The position numbers were made by a program, and so were the translations under genes. 64,000 nt of DNA, taken from positions 12,642,694 through 12,706,693 of the forward strand of contig BROE01000018.1 of NCBI GenBank assembly GCA_036571765.1, read 5' to 3'. The stretch comes from Plecoglossus altivelis (lineage: Eukaryota > Chordata > Actinopteri > Osmeriformes > Plecoglossidae). Positions 21,205 to 36,200 of this stretch are shown piece after piece. Under the pieces are notes generated by a model. It did no database searches. It saw only the letters and a program-made list of their open reading frames with translations, and was not told the origin of the DNA. Each line of letters starts with the position of its first letter. Positions within the stretch are counted from its first letter, which is position 1.

Positions 21205-24200
21205 CTGAGGATGGGGAAGGAGAAGAGCAGAGCAGGAGAAGATTGGAAGATGAGGATTAGCCATGAAAGAGTTGCTACAAAATTCTACAAAACATTCTAT
21301 GAGTTAGACCCCTACACTTGATCAGTCTATTATTCTTTTACTGTTGGTAGTCTTTCATCTAATAAACAGCCAATTTGACAGGAAATGTATTTTTTTTCTC
21401 TTACAATCATAGTAAAAATGAACAGGGAAGGATGGAAAGAGGTGTTTTAAAACAAAGCCCTAGACCCAAAACTTTATGATGAATGGTCCTCCAACAAGAC
21501 TTAGAATTCCTACTGACCAGTCAACAATCACAGCTTTGAACAAGCATCAGGGGAAACCAGTTCTTATTTGGTAAAGTCCACTTGATGCTACATGTGTTGG
21601 TTGAATGCATTACCTTTCACCTCACACCACAGGGGAACGTTCCAGGCACGTTCTTAACAGATACTCAGGGAGCTTGGAATTACAGGTGCATCTCAATAAC
21701 CTAGAATGTCATGGGAAAGTTCATTTTGGTCAGTAATTCAATTCAAATTGTGATACTTGTGTATTAAATAAATTCAATGCTTACAGACTGAAGTAGTTTA
21801 AGTCTTTAGTTCTTTTAATTGTGATGATTTTGGCTTGCATTGAATAGAAACCCACCAACAAATTAGAATACTTTATAAGACCAATAAAAAACATTTTTAG
21901 TAAATTGTTGGCCTTCTGGAATGTTAATTTACTGTACATGTACTCAATACTTGAAAGGGGCTCCTTTTGCTTTAATTACAGCCTCAATTCGGTGTGGCAT
22001 GGAGTTAGTCCGTTTGTGGCATTGCTGAGGTGGTATGAAAGCCTAAATTTCTTTAACAGTAGCCTTCAGCTTATCTGCATGTTCTGGTCTCGTTTCTCAT
22101 TTTCCTCTTGACAATACTCCACAGATTCTCTATGGGGTTCAGTTCTAGTGATTTTGAAGGCCAGTCAAGCACAACACCATGGTTTTAAAAACAACTTTTG
22201 GTGCATTTGGCAGTGTAAATAGGCGCCAGATCCTGCTGGAAAATAAAATCAGCACCTTCAAAAAGATGGTCAGCAGAAGGACGCACGAAAGGCTCCAAAA
22301 TTCCTTAGTAAACGGATGAAGTGATTTTGGTTTTCAACACACAATGGACCAACACCAGCAGATGACATTGCACACCAAATCATCACCGACTGTCAAAATC
22401 TAACACTGGAGTTCAAGCAACTTGGTCTATGAGCTTCTCCAACCCTACCTCCAGATTGTAGGACCTTGGTTTCAAAATAAAATACAAAACTTGCTTTCAT
22501 CTGAGAAGAAGACTTTGGACCACTGGGCAACAGTCCAGTTCTTCTTGTCCTTAGCCCCGATAAGATGCCTCTGACCTAGTCTTTGGTTCAGGAGTGGCCT
22601 AACAACAGGAATACTAAAACTGTTGCCTTATTCCTTGACATGTCTGTGTGTGGTGGCACTTGATTCCTTGACTCCAGCCTCAGTCCATTGCTTGTGAAGT
22701 TAACTAAAATTCTTGAAATGGTTTTGCTTTAGAATCCTCATATATTTTTCTTTATCCACACCTTTTCCTTCCACTCAACTTTCTGTTTACATGCTTGGAT
22801 ACAGCACTCTGTGAACAGCCAGATTCTCTGGCAATGAATGTTTGTGGCTTACCCTCCTTGTGAAGTGTCAATAATTGTCCTCTGGACAACTGTCAGTTCA
22901 GCAGTCTTCCCCATGATTTTGTGGCCAAATGAGAGACCATTTTGAAGGTTCAGGAAACCTTCGTAAGTGCTTTTGAGTCGACTAGCTGATTGGCATGTCA
23001 CCATACTGTAATCTGTTGAGATTGGTCGGTTTTTGTTAAATGTAAGCCAAAATCATCACAATTAAAAGAACCACTTAAACTATTTAAATCTGTGTGCATT
23101 GCATTTATTTAAACACAAGTTTTGCAATTTGAGTTTAATTTAGAGAAAAAAATAACTTTTCTACAACATTCTAAGTGATTGAGATACACTTGTAATGTGC
23201 TCAGGGCAAGCTGGGACAAATAAAGTAAGCAACTCTCCATCTACCTATCTTTTTCTTTCCCACTAGTCAGACTATTAAATGTTGTTCAGATAGTCTGAAC
23301 AAAGGAGAGATGACGGAGTAGGAGGAGAGTGGAGAGAATTAGTTGAATGCTGTCTGGACATCATTCATGCCATCTTGAAGTAGAGCAGTAGTGTAAGACG
23401 CTCTTCTGTTAATGGCACCGAACTCTTGCCCGCTCAATCAGAAATTAAGTGGTCAGACTTAAGGCAGATAGAGACTGTATGTGTCCGTCGTGTAAACATA
23501 ACCAAAAAATTCAAAAAACCTTTAGCAGGTGTCAGAATAAATGACATGACTAAGAGTGTACCGACACATGTTACAAATAAGCAAATAAATAAACATGTAA
23601 AATGTGGACTGCTAAACATTAGGTCTATTTCCTCCAAATCGCTTTTAGTTAATGAGTTAATTAGTGATAATAACATAGATCTCCTAGCCTTAACTGAAAC
23701 CTGGCTTCAACAAGGTGACTATGTAAGACTAAACGAGTCCACCCCTCCCAGTCATGTTAACTTTCAGATGGCCAGAAGCACAGGCTGAGGTGGCGGTGTG
23801 GCAGCAATCTCACACACAAGTTTACACTTGAGCCCTAAAACTAACAATGTGTTTTGCTCATTTGAAAGCCTTGCCCTATCAATCACCTGCCCAAATTGGA
23901 GAAATCAAAATGAAGCTTTATTCATGGTGATCTATCGGCCTCCAGGTCCTTATTCAGAGTTTTTGGCTGAGTTTTCTGGATTTTTATCAAGTCTGGTGTT
24001 GGACTGGGAAAGTATTATACTGGTTGGAGACTTTAACATTCACGCAGAGGCTAGCAATTGTCTCAGTAATGCCTTCAATGCTTTATTGGATAGCATTGGT
24101 TTCACTCAGAGTGTAAATGAACCAACCCATAGTCACAAGCACACTCTAGATCTTGTTCTAACATATGGAATAGAGATAAGTGATTTAACTGTCTTCCCCC

Positions 24201-27200
24201 AAAATCCAGTATTGTCAGACCATTTCCTAATCACGTTTCAGTTTACTCTTAAAGATCATCCAGCCACTCAGATTAAAACTATAATGAAAAGGACAATATC
24301 TTGAAAAATCTATTTCTAAGTTCAAAGAAATAATCGAGCCAATATTCAGTAACATGTCATGGGATCCTGCTGAGAACAGCTCTAGTCCCAGTGTAAGTGA
24401 TCAGTCTGTTGACACAATGATGTATTCTCTAAAGTCTGCTCTTGATGTTGCAGCACCCTTAAAAGAGAAGATCATTAGGCCAAAGCGCGCCTCTCCTTGG
24501 TACAATGAAGAGCTGCGCTCACATAAACAAATTGTTAGACAATCAGAAGGACCGTTCCGCCGCTTCCACACGGAAGATTCCTTAAGCGCATGGAAAACCT
24601 ACCTTCTGTCCTATAAGCAAGCTCTGCGTAAGGCCCAAACCAGATATTATTTTAATTTAATTGAAGTAAACAAAAATAACACTAGGTTTTTGTTCAGTAC
24701 TGTAGCCAGACTGACAAACAATCACAGTGCAGTAGAACCCTCAATCCCAGCTGCTCTCAGCTCTGATGATTTTCTTCTATTTTTCAATAACAAAATCACA
24801 ACAATCAGAGATAAATTAAATGAAATTACTCCCGCTATTAGTATTGAGCATCGGTTACACTGGACAGGTTCACTGCTGTTGATCAGGCAGAGATAACTTC
24901 GACCATCATGTCCTCGAAAACATCCTCTTGTATTTTAGACCCAATCCCAAGTAGACTCCTCAAAGAAATCCTCCCCTTAATATCATAAATACATCGCTCG
25001 AAAGTGGTTATGTCCCCCAGTCCTTTAATTATACAGTTATTAAACCACTACTGAAAAAACCTAATCTTGACCCTTACCTACTGGCCAATTATAGACCTAT
25101 TTCAAATCTTCCTTGGGTCTCCAAAATCCTTGAAAGAGTTGTAGTTAAGCAGCTTTGTCACCACCTTAAAGACAACCATTTATTTGAGATTTTTCAGTCT
25201 GGGTTTAGAGCCCATCACAGCACGGAAACTGCGTTAGTTAAAGTCACAAACGACTTATTATTAGCTGCTGACAATGGAATGGTCTCTCCTGGTTCTGTTG
25301 GACCTCAGTGCTGCGTTTGACACCATCGACCACACAATTTTACTGCAGAGGTTGGAATGTGATGTAGGTGTCAGAGGGACAGTCCTCAGCTGGTTTAAAT
25401 CCTATTTATCGGATAGGTACCAGTTTGTTAATGTAAACCAAAACTGTTCCCCTTGTTCTAAAGTAACCTACGGTGTCCCGCAGGGTTCAGTACTCGGCCC
25501 AATTCTGTTTACGCTCTCCACCTTTAGGTAACATTATTAGAGAGCATGGCATTAACTTCCATTGCTATGTGGATGACACACAGCTGTATTTATCGATAAG
25601 ACCTGATCAGACTAATCAGTTAGACAGACTTAGTGCCTGCGTGAAGGATATAAAAATCTGGATGACACTTAACTATCTACTTCTTAATCCTGAAAAAACC
25701 GAGGTCTTTGTACTAGGCCCGAAACATCTGCGAGACTCTTTATCCGACCAGATGGTGTCACTGGACATTATCAGTGTAGCCTCCAGTTCTACTGTAAGAA
25801 ACCTTGGCATCTTATTAGACCAAGAACTATCCTTTACAGCACATATAAACCAAGCCTGCAAAACAGCCTACTTTTATTTGTGTAATATAGCTAAAATCAG
25901 AAAATCTTGACTAAAAGTGATGCTGAAAAACTCATCCATGCATTCGTTACATCTAGATTAGACTACTGTAACGCCCTGCTCGCAGCGTGTCCTAAAAGCT
26001 CAATAAAGAGCTTTCAGTTGGTTCAAAACGCAGCAGCAAGACTACTAACAGGAACCAAAAGAAGAGACCACATCACACCGGTGTTAGTCTCTTCACTGGC
26101 TCCCTGTTGAGTTTAGAATCAAATTTAAAATCCTACTCCTGACATATAAGTCCATAAAAGACATGGCCCCACACGACCTCAAAGATGTTGTAGTACCGTA
26201 TCATCCAGACAGAGCACTTTGCTCTCAAAGCGCTGGACTATTGGTGGTCCCTCAAGTCTCTAAAAGCATAGTAGGAGGTCGAGCGTTTAGCTACCAAGCT
26301 CCTGTGTTATGGAATCAGCTCCCTGTTCATGCTAAAGAGGCCGACACAGTCTCTATATTTAAGACCAGGCTTAAAATATTTCTCTTCGAAATAGCTTATG
26401 GGCAGGCTGGTAAGGAACAGACATAAAAATTTAAATTACTCGGCCATACTGCCCTAGGACCAACTCTGCTGGGGGAAATATGGCAGCTTGAGCGCTATCC
26501 TATGGTTCTTCACCCTTTCACCTTCAACATTAGTTAATATCTTAGTTCACTATAGTCTGTTCATCGCTATTCACAAGTTTCAATCCCCCTGAGGTGAGCT
26601 CTGTCCTGGATGCTGCCCTGGCGATGACTTCACCCCAGATGCCTCGCCCCGCCTCGTGACCTGATCTGTGGACCCAGGTGCTCCTCAACTGTCGGAGGAA
26701 TGCTTCCTACAGCAGACAAACTGCTTTCCTCAGATCCACTTCTCTGAATAGCTGAACTCTCCTCACACTAGATGATCTAGATGAGCCCCACCTTCCTCCT
26801 GAGTGGTTCTTTCTCTGCAGTCCATCTGCAGATGGATGCGTGCCAGTCCTGGACAATCTACAGCCTGTCCGTCCGTGGGAGTAGGATCTCTCCTTCACTG
26901 TGGTTCTCCCCGAGGTTTCTACTTTTTCCCACAGGGTTTTTTGTAGTTTTTCCTTGCCGAGAAGGAGGGTCTAAGGACAGGGGATGTTCTGGGACAGTCG
27001 TCCATTTGCTAAAATCATATGGACATTGTATAACTTGCTTTTCTGTTTATTGACCAATGATGGAATCTTTGTCACCCTTCGAGGCAACTATTGTTGTGAT
27101 TTTGGGCGTTACAAAAATAAATTGAATTGAAAGATGGCGGTCGTGTATCAGTGCCTATTGGGGTGCTTTGGATCTTGCTGGCAGAATGGGCAGCATCACA

Positions 27201-30200
27201 AGAGAGGCAGCTGGTGCACTTGAGACACTGCTCCAAAACCCTCCGCCCTCAAACAGGACAAGCCATTAGGGTTTGGAGAAAGAAGTCAGGGTCCGGAGGC
27301 AGGAGAAGAGGGCTAGGAGAAAGCCGGATGGAGAGGGTTGGAGTGTGTCAGCGGAAGACTCCAGAACCAAAAGGCAAAAAAGAGCAGGTGTGTGGATGAC
27401 GTCTTTAGCATAGACGTCTTTGCCTCCATGCACACATGCATACAGACGCATACAAACAAACAAACAAACGGGCACTGTCACAAACACACAGATCATTCTG
27501 CAGCCATCCACACCTCGGTTGGGCTTCCAGAACTTCTCCATGCCGTGCCTCATGAGCACGATGCGTGACAGCTCTGTGAACGACTCAATGACGTTGAAGT
27601 TGCACAGTGGGCTGACTTCGAAGAAGGTCATGCCGTTTTTTTCGGCGTACGCCCTTGCCTGCTCGGTGGGTACCTGCCGTTTGAACGCCAGGTGTAGCCG
27701 GTTGCCCACTAGAATCCTGGGTACGCCTGGTGCATGCTAGGAAAGAGGGGTAGATTTTAAGATTCATGTGAAGGTTTAAAAAATGCATGTGTTTTGGTTT
27801 TGTTACTTATTTAGAGCATATTAGAGAGATATTACAGACAAATATAGTAAATATAATAAAAACAAGTTATTGGGCACCATGTTACTTATTTAATAGGGGT
27901 CCATTGCTCCCATTTCTTGTGAAACCAATTCATGCCTTCAAACGTGTTCCTACAGCCCTAAAGAACACATCTCAGTTTAATATATCCTCTCCAACTTTCT
28001 CCCTCCTCTGTCTCCATTTTCCACATCTCCATCTATCGAACCCAACTGACTTCTTCCGTTAACCAGTCTCTCTCTCATCCAGCTATCCATTAGAAGCTTT
28101 GTTTTGGCTTTTCCCTCTCTTTGTAAACATTTTTTTTGTTGGTCTGTCTGCCTCCAGTCTGTCTCTCTCTTTACACCATCTGTCTGCTTGTGTGTGTCTC
28201 TCTCATTTCAGCCTTCTCCCTCTCCCTCTCTCTTTCTGGTTTAGGTCCAGACGCAGACTGCTGTAGGTGAGGAGCAGGAATGAAAAGGCTCCGCCATATA
28301 TACTTTAGTCCACTAAAACTATCCTGACTCATGCTTCACATGGCACACACAGTAGAGGACATCCTTTTTCCTTCTACAGAGCCAGCAGGAAGGACATGAT
28401 GTAAGCAGAAAGTAAGGGCCAGAAAAAAAACCTAAAGTACCCATTAAGTGTCTTTTGGTCCTATTAGTCAATATAGCCCATGAACTAAAGAATAAGCTGA
28501 CAGGCAGTGGCTGGTTGCTAATGCCAAGAGCTCTTGTTTGTCTGCCATGGGAGTCTGTGGGTTTCTACAAGCATCTAGGAAAGAGGCTCCTATTCCGTGA
28601 GTCATTCCAAATGTATTTGTACCTGGTTCATTCTATGGCTTTTCTCTCATTTAATGGGGGTTACTGGAAAGTGGAGAACTTTTTAGATGCAGGATGTATT
28701 CATTTTCTAGTTGCTGCTAGTTGTGGTTAGTGCTATAAAAGCATTTGCACTGCTGGGATTCTGCTTCCAGTCACTGTAATTGTTCACCATTGTACTTTAT
28801 TGTGTGTGTGTTTTTAGGGTAGTCTATGCCTGAGTGCACCAGGCGCATGTTCTATTCCGCTGTTGTGTGCATTGAGGTGTGTGACAGGAACACAATGTCA
28901 AAACAATCCTAAAGGGATGGTTTTTGTAAATCTATCGGATGCTCAACCAACAGTCAGGGTAGTGCAAACCACAAACCAGCTGGTAACAATGAATCTGGTT
29001 TAGTGAGGCAGAGTTTGTCTTCTTAACAATTCAGAGTAAATTACATTTACAAATATTATTATACCATTACCATTACCATACCATTACCATTATACTCCAG
29101 CCTGTGCATATACAGTGCACCAACTCCCTAGCCCAGCTCTGATAAGGAGAGTGGCTGACACAGAAACCTGAAGGTTTGTTACACAGACCGGTTTCAAGTG
29201 AGACTTATTTTCACTGGTCTTCAAGGTGTGGTGGATAAACAAGACAAAATAAAATTGTACGACCAGCATGAAAACAAGTTGTAAGTCTACTATAATATTA
29301 TATACTACCGCGTTAGATACTATCATGTGTTGTGTTAACAGGAATCGCTACATAATCACTATACTGCATACTAGTATACTGTATCACTTGTGATAGTTAC
29401 CACTCATGAGGCCCACAAACCTGAGTTTATGAGGCAAGAAAATGAGTAAACAAACATCTTTGCAGAGCTTTTTTGCACAGGGGGAAAGGACCGCGGAGAA
29501 TGAGACAATCCACTAATTTTTCAAAATAAAACATTTTTTAGACTCAATTGAACGGAAATAATGTTATGTTTTTTTCTTCTGTGTAGCATGATACCAAATG
29601 GCCGGTGGTTGGGGAATGCTGAGGTACACCATTTCACAAACCTGCATTTTATGACTGAGATTCCCATAGGTCTCAAATTGAGTCTTGGTCAGAATAAATG
29701 TATGAAGTGCACAACATGCACAAGTATTGCCAGGGAGCAATCCATCTAAACACATCCTACATCTCTGGCTCCAGTGCAGCTACTGCTTGTGGAGTACCCC
29801 ACTACTAAGCCCAGTCTGTAAATCTAGTCCTTTTCCGCCCCAGCTCACCTCGTCAATCTCCCGGATCCAGCGGTCAATGCCGTCAAAGGACCACCGGTTG
29901 GTTATGTCATACACCAGCAGGATGCCCTAAAGCCCAGAAAGTGCAGACACATTAAACACTGTAGAGTATTTTAGATGCAGGTACACATACAATGGGGCAG
30001 CACCAAAACATCACTGCTCTAGGGGATATTTGCATGGAAGAAAGGGCCAAACTACCAGCAACAGTGTGTAGAACCTGTGGAGACTTACAGAAAACCTTTG
30101 ACCACTGTCATTACCAACAAAGGGTATACAACAAAGTATTGAGAGGAACGTTTGTTGTTGACCAAATACTTATTTTCCAGTATAATCTGCAAATAAATTC

Positions 30201-33200
30201 TTTAAAAAATCAGACAATGTGATTTTCTCAAATTTCTTTTCGCATTTTGTCTCTCATAGTTGAAGTGTACCTATAATAAAAATTACAGGCCTCTCATCTT
30301 TTTAAGTGGGAGAACTTGCACAATTGGTGGATGACTAACTACTTTTTTTCGCCCCACTGTACATGTCAGCGCACACAACATCATGTATATTACAACACAC
30401 ACATACACACATGCAAATATCACACACTACCTGAGCACCTCTGGAGTAGGACCTGAAGATGGTGCAGAAGCGGCCCTGGCCTGATGTGTCCCTGAGAGAG
30501 ACAGAGAGAAAGAAAGAGGAAAAAAAGACCATGATAGTTAATGAACTGAACACAACCAAAACCCTTTGAATGAGAGATGCAAAATGATAGAGCAGATTGT
30601 AGAGTTAAGAGAGCAGGGTTGAGTGCATTTCATTGACCCCTGTGTGTGAGAGACTTAGACCATTTCCAAAAGCAGAGTAGTGCTCTAATGGAAGAGAGTG
30701 CAGATACGTTCTTGCTGTTCTATATTTAAACAAGACGGCTTTCTGACAGCACCATGTTAGAAGATCTGGGGCCTCGTGTATCAACACTGCGTACACACAA
30801 AAACATGGCATATGCCAGCTGTCGCATTCACTGTCAGATGTATGAACAGTGAAATTAATGTGAGAGTGTGCGTTCCTCTATACCAACTTCATGCCTGACG
30901 TACGTACATTTCTAGTGATTTTTGTCCGTTGGCTACTCATACAGGCAATGAAGTGCAGTGCACAACTAATTGTTCTATTGCACCACCACCCGTCAGAAAT
31001 GGCTTATAATTTGTCATTCATAAATTGATTGACATATTGTCACACAAGTCTTATTGAAATACTCTATCAATTATGCCATTAAGTAAGAACATATACAAAG
31101 CATGTGAAAATTGATACAACCCATCTAGCCATCTAGCTTTGGCTTTATTGGAGGATTTTCAATGGATGAATCCGACGAAGACTAGTGTTTAGGGATAACT
31201 ATGGTTTTCTGGCCCACGATGATGACTGGCTTATCAACCATTTTTGATTTCCATGGGCAATATTCGTTGAGCTCTGCGCTGAGTTGGGTACGAATTTGCA
31301 GAGAGCGACATTAAGTAGCCATGCAATACCCGTTCCTCGACTACACTAGGTTTCCTGGCAACTGGTTCAAAATAACTGGCAGGCCGGTCAGGAATATGCC
31401 AGTCGTCTTTGAGCCGCACATTGCCAGCTGTATGGGACATCCACTTGTCTACTAGGCATACAACATTCGCATACGATGCAGTTCACCAGCCAAGCATTAA
31501 AGTGCAATTTGCAGCGATAGCCGGTTTTCCTAATGTAATCAGAGCAATCGACTGCACACATATTGCTATTAAGGCTCCATCTGAAGAAGAATTTGCATAT
31601 GTGAATCGGAAATATTTTAATTTGATAAATGTGCAGATAATGTGATATATAAATGCGCCTAAAAAATATTATGGCAAGGTGGCCTGGGGCAACCCATGAT
31701 TCATTTATCCTTAAAAAAATTGCATGGTTGGGATAAGACTTCAAGCAAGCAGGGTAAGCAATGAATGGCTCAGAGACCTCTTCCGAAAACTCGATCTCAT
31801 TGGTAAATTCCATAGACAACGTTGTCTTAACACTGTGAAGTTGCATGGCATGCAGAGTTTAATCATGAGTGTATACTGAGTTATACAGATAAACGGGGGA
31901 AGGTGAAGAAGGAAAATTGAGCTTTGGCTGAACTAAATAAGATATTCTCTGTATTGAAACTTAATTGCATGTGAAGTGTATTTTCATTCGTTAGGTCAAA
32001 GTCTTCCTTATATCAGGAATGTAACACCATTTATGTATGATGAAAGGGTCATAATTGAGTGATACATTTAACATGCGTGTGTTGTAAACTTGTTGCGCAA
32101 GAGGATGACACTTGGGATTTGATCCTTTTCAAGAAAAAAACATTTTTACCAAGTGGTTGTCAGTTTGTAAAGTAGCTTGATCGCATGCCCTTTAACTCAT
32201 TCCTTGTCAATTGTGGATTGAGATGTTTGGTTGTGCGAGTATAGGTTAAAAGTGACTGATAACTCATGACCCATTGATAATTCTGAGGAGAGAGTTCAGG
32301 CTTATCAGACATCTGTATATAAATTCTTTGTTGCAAATCGATAAATCAATTTATCCATCCATCAATCCATTTTCTTCCGCTTCCGGAGGCCAGGTCGCGG
32401 GGGCAGCAGTCTGAGCAGAGAGGCCCAGACTTCCTTCTCCACAAACACCTCCTCCAGCTCCTCCGGGGGGTTCACGAGGCGTTCCCAGGCCAGCTGAGAC
32501 ACACAATCCCTCCAGCGTGTCCTGGGTCTTCCCCGGGCCGCCTCCCGGTAGGACATGCCCGGAACACCTCCCGAGGGAGGCGTCCACGAAGCATCCGAAA
32601 CAGATGCCCGAGCCACCTCAGCTGGCTCCTCTCGACGTGGAGGAGCAGCGGCTGTACTTCTAGCTCCTCCCGTGTGACTGAACGCCTCACCCTATCTCTA
32701 AGGGAGCGCCCGGCCACCCTGCGGAGGAAACTCATTTGGACCGCTTGTATCCCCAATCTCGTCCTTTCGGTCATTACCCAAAGTACATGACCATAGGTGA
32801 GAGTAGGAACATAGATTGACTGGTAAATCAAGAGCTTTGCCTTCTGGCTCAGCTCCTGCTTCACCACAACGGCCCGGTACAGAGACTGCATCACTGCAGC
32901 TGCTGCACCAATCCGCCTGTTAATCTCACGTTCTGTCCTACCCTCACTCGTGAACAAGACCCCGAGATACTTGAACTCCTCCACTTGCAGCAAGGACTCC
33001 CCACCCACCCGAAGGGAGCAAGCCACCTTTTCCGGTCAAGAACCATGGCCTTGGATTTGTAGGTGCTGATTCCCATCCAGGCCACTTCACACTCGGCTGC
33101 AAACCGCTCTAGTGCATGCTGTAGGTTCCAATCCGATGAAGTCATCAGGACAACATCATCTGCGAATAGCAGAGATGAGATCCGAACCAGACACCCCCCG

Positions 33201-36200
33201 GCCCCTGGCTGTGCCTAGACAACATGCAAGGGAACAAGTCCGACTTACTACCGGCAATGCGAAAACAGCTTCTTCTACGGTCATACAGGGACCGGACGGC
33301 CCTGAGCAAAGGGCCCCGGACCCCGGACTCCCGGCAAACACCACCACAGGACACCACGAGGGACAAGGTCGAACGCCTTCCCCAGGTCCACAAAGCACAT
33401 GTGAACTGGTTGGGCAAACTCCCATGAACCCTCAAGCACCCGATGAAGTGTGTAGAACTGGTCCAGTGTAGAGCTGGTCCAGTGTCTCGCGACCAGGACG
33501 AAAACCACACTGCTCCTCCTGACTCCGAGGTTCGACTATCAGTCAGATTCTCCTCTCTAGTACCCTGGCGTAGACCTTACCGGGGAGGCTGAGGAGTGAG
33601 ATCCCCCTGTTGTTCGAACACACCCTCCGGTCCCCCTTCTTATAAAGGGGTACCACCACACTGGTCTGCTAGTCCAGAGGTACCGTCCCAAGCTGCCACG
33701 CAGTGTTGAAGAGATGTGTCAGCCACAACAGCCCCACAACATCCAGAGACTTAAGATACTCAGGACAGATCTCATCTACCCCCGGGGCTTTGCCACCGAG
33801 TAGCCCACCGACCACCTCGGTGACTTCCGCCTGGGTGATCGAAGAGTCTGTCACCGGGTCCCCAGCCTTTGCTTCCTCCTCGGAAGACGTGACGGCAGGA
33901 TTGAGGAGATCCTCAAAGTATTCCTACCACCACGCAACAATGTCCCCAGTTGAGGTCAGCAGCTCCCCGCCCGCACCGTAAACGGTGTTGGTGAAGCACC
34001 GCTTCTCCCCCCTGAGTCGCGAACGGTTTGCTAGAATTTCCTAGCGGCCGTCTGGTAGTCCTTCTCCATGGCCTCCCCGAATTACTCCTAAACCACTAAA
34101 AGAGTTTTTGCCTCAGCGGCACGCTTGGCCAGCCGATACCCGTCAACTGTGTCAAGAGTACCCACAAGCCAACCAGACTCCTTCAGTTTGAAAAGACCTT
34201 ACGACCGCAGCTCCGGGCCGCCGCATCAACAACGGAGGCCGAGAACATGGTCCACTCAGACTCAATGACCCCAGTCACCCCCGGGATCTGTGAGAAACTC
34301 TCCCGGAGGCACGAGTTGAAGACCTTGCTGACAGAGGCCTCCGCTAGACATTCCCAACAGACCCTCACAATACGCTTGAACCTGCCAGGTCTGTCCGGCT
34401 TCCTCCTCCACCAGCGGATCCAGCTCATGACCAGGTGGTGATGGGTTGACAGCTTCGCCCCTCTCCTTACACGAGTGTCTGAGACACGCTGCCGCAGGTC
34501 AGAGGACACGACAACAAAGTCGATTATCGACCTTTGGCCTAGCGTGTCCTGGTGCCACGTGCACTGATGGACGCCCTTGTGCTCGAACATGGTGTTTATT
34601 ATGGACAGACTGTGACTAGCACAGAAGTCCAACAACAAAACACCGATCAAGTTCAGATCGGGGGGCCGTTGTTCCCAATCACTCCTCTGCAGGTGTCACT
34701 GTAGTTGCCCACGTGGGCGTTGAAGTCCCCCAGCAGAACAATGGAGTCCCTGGTCGGTGCACTGTCCAGTACCCCTCCCAGGGACCCGAAGAAGGCCGGG
34801 TACTCTGCACTGCTATTCGGCCCATAAGCCGATACAACAGAGGGAGACCTGTCCCCACCTTGAAGGCGCAGGGATGCGACCCTCTTGTTTACTGGGGTAA
34901 ACGCCAACACGTGGCGGCTGCGCCGCGGGGCTATAAGCAAGCCCACGCCAGCCTGCCAATTCTTCCCGCGAGCAACTCCAGAGAAATGTAGAGTCCAACC
35001 TCTCTCAAGGATAATAGATCTGGAACCCAGGCTGTGCGTAGAAGCGAGGCCGACTATATCTAGCCGGTAACGCTCTACCTCCCGCACAAGCTCGGGCTCC
35101 TTCCCCACCAGCGAGGTGACATTCCATGTCCCCAGCGCTAGAGACCGTGTGCATGTCCTCGGTCATCCAGGCACCTTCACCCGCCAAAAACACACTGCAC
35201 CGGCCCCCTACGGTCCTTCCTGTGGGTGGTGGGCCTGCAGGAAGGTGATCCCACGTTGCCTTTTTGGGCTATACCGGGTCCAATGGGCACCAGGCCGGGC
35301 CACCAGGCGCTCGCCTGCGAGCACCCACCCCAGGCCTGGCTCCAGGGTGGGGCCCAGGTAACGCCAGTCCAGGTGACATAGCAATACTCCTTTTTTTGGC
35401 ATCATAGGGGTTTTGGTGAACCGCGCTTAGTCTGGCTAGTCATCCAGGACCAATTTGCCTTGGTAGACCCTACCAGGGGCTTATTGCCCCCGACAAGATA
35501 GCTCCTAGGATCATCCAAGTATTCAAACCCCTCCACCATGTTAAGGTGGCGGGGTAAATCAATTTACTAATATTGAAATGCGGGATTAATGAGTAGAGTT
35601 CTTGTACAAGAGATAGAGACTGCTGCCCAGCTACGGTCAAGTGATCAACCTAGTGTGGCTCTCGGACAGACAAATATATAGAGAGGTCAGGTCCAAGAGG
35701 CAGTAAAAAAACTGTATTCATAGCCTTTTGTAAGTTACGACTCTCTCACCTGTTTATGCTCAAGTTGCTGACCATGCTGACCATGAAAGGAAGCATTTTG
35801 TGCACACTATATTTGACTCAGTCTATGTGGTATATAAGAATGCATTAAAAGCAACGTGTTTCATTCAAGTGTACCCCCTGTGTGAAGCATTCCGCTGTGG
35901 GAGGTCATATGATCCCAGCTAGCACTAATAAATGGAGTAAACCCTTTTAAATTGTCGTATGTCCTTCCGGCCTGCATTCTAACAGAATCAATCTTATCAA
36001 CGCCTGAGCTATGAACGATTAGGAGCGAGTGATTGATATCTTTTGTTGGCAAATTACGCATCAACTAATTATGGTTATTTTTTGAATGAAATACAATGTT
36101 TTTGATGAAATCCTCTACATGGTTAAATAGTTTGGACCCTTAGGAATGTAACCAAACAATTTGCAATTTTTTTGCATACCTTGACAAGGATTAGGGTTAA

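Noticed and set aside
21066..21260. Plus-strand open frames over 20880-21260
   Set aside because: Shadows of rab40c exon 6 on the opposite strand.
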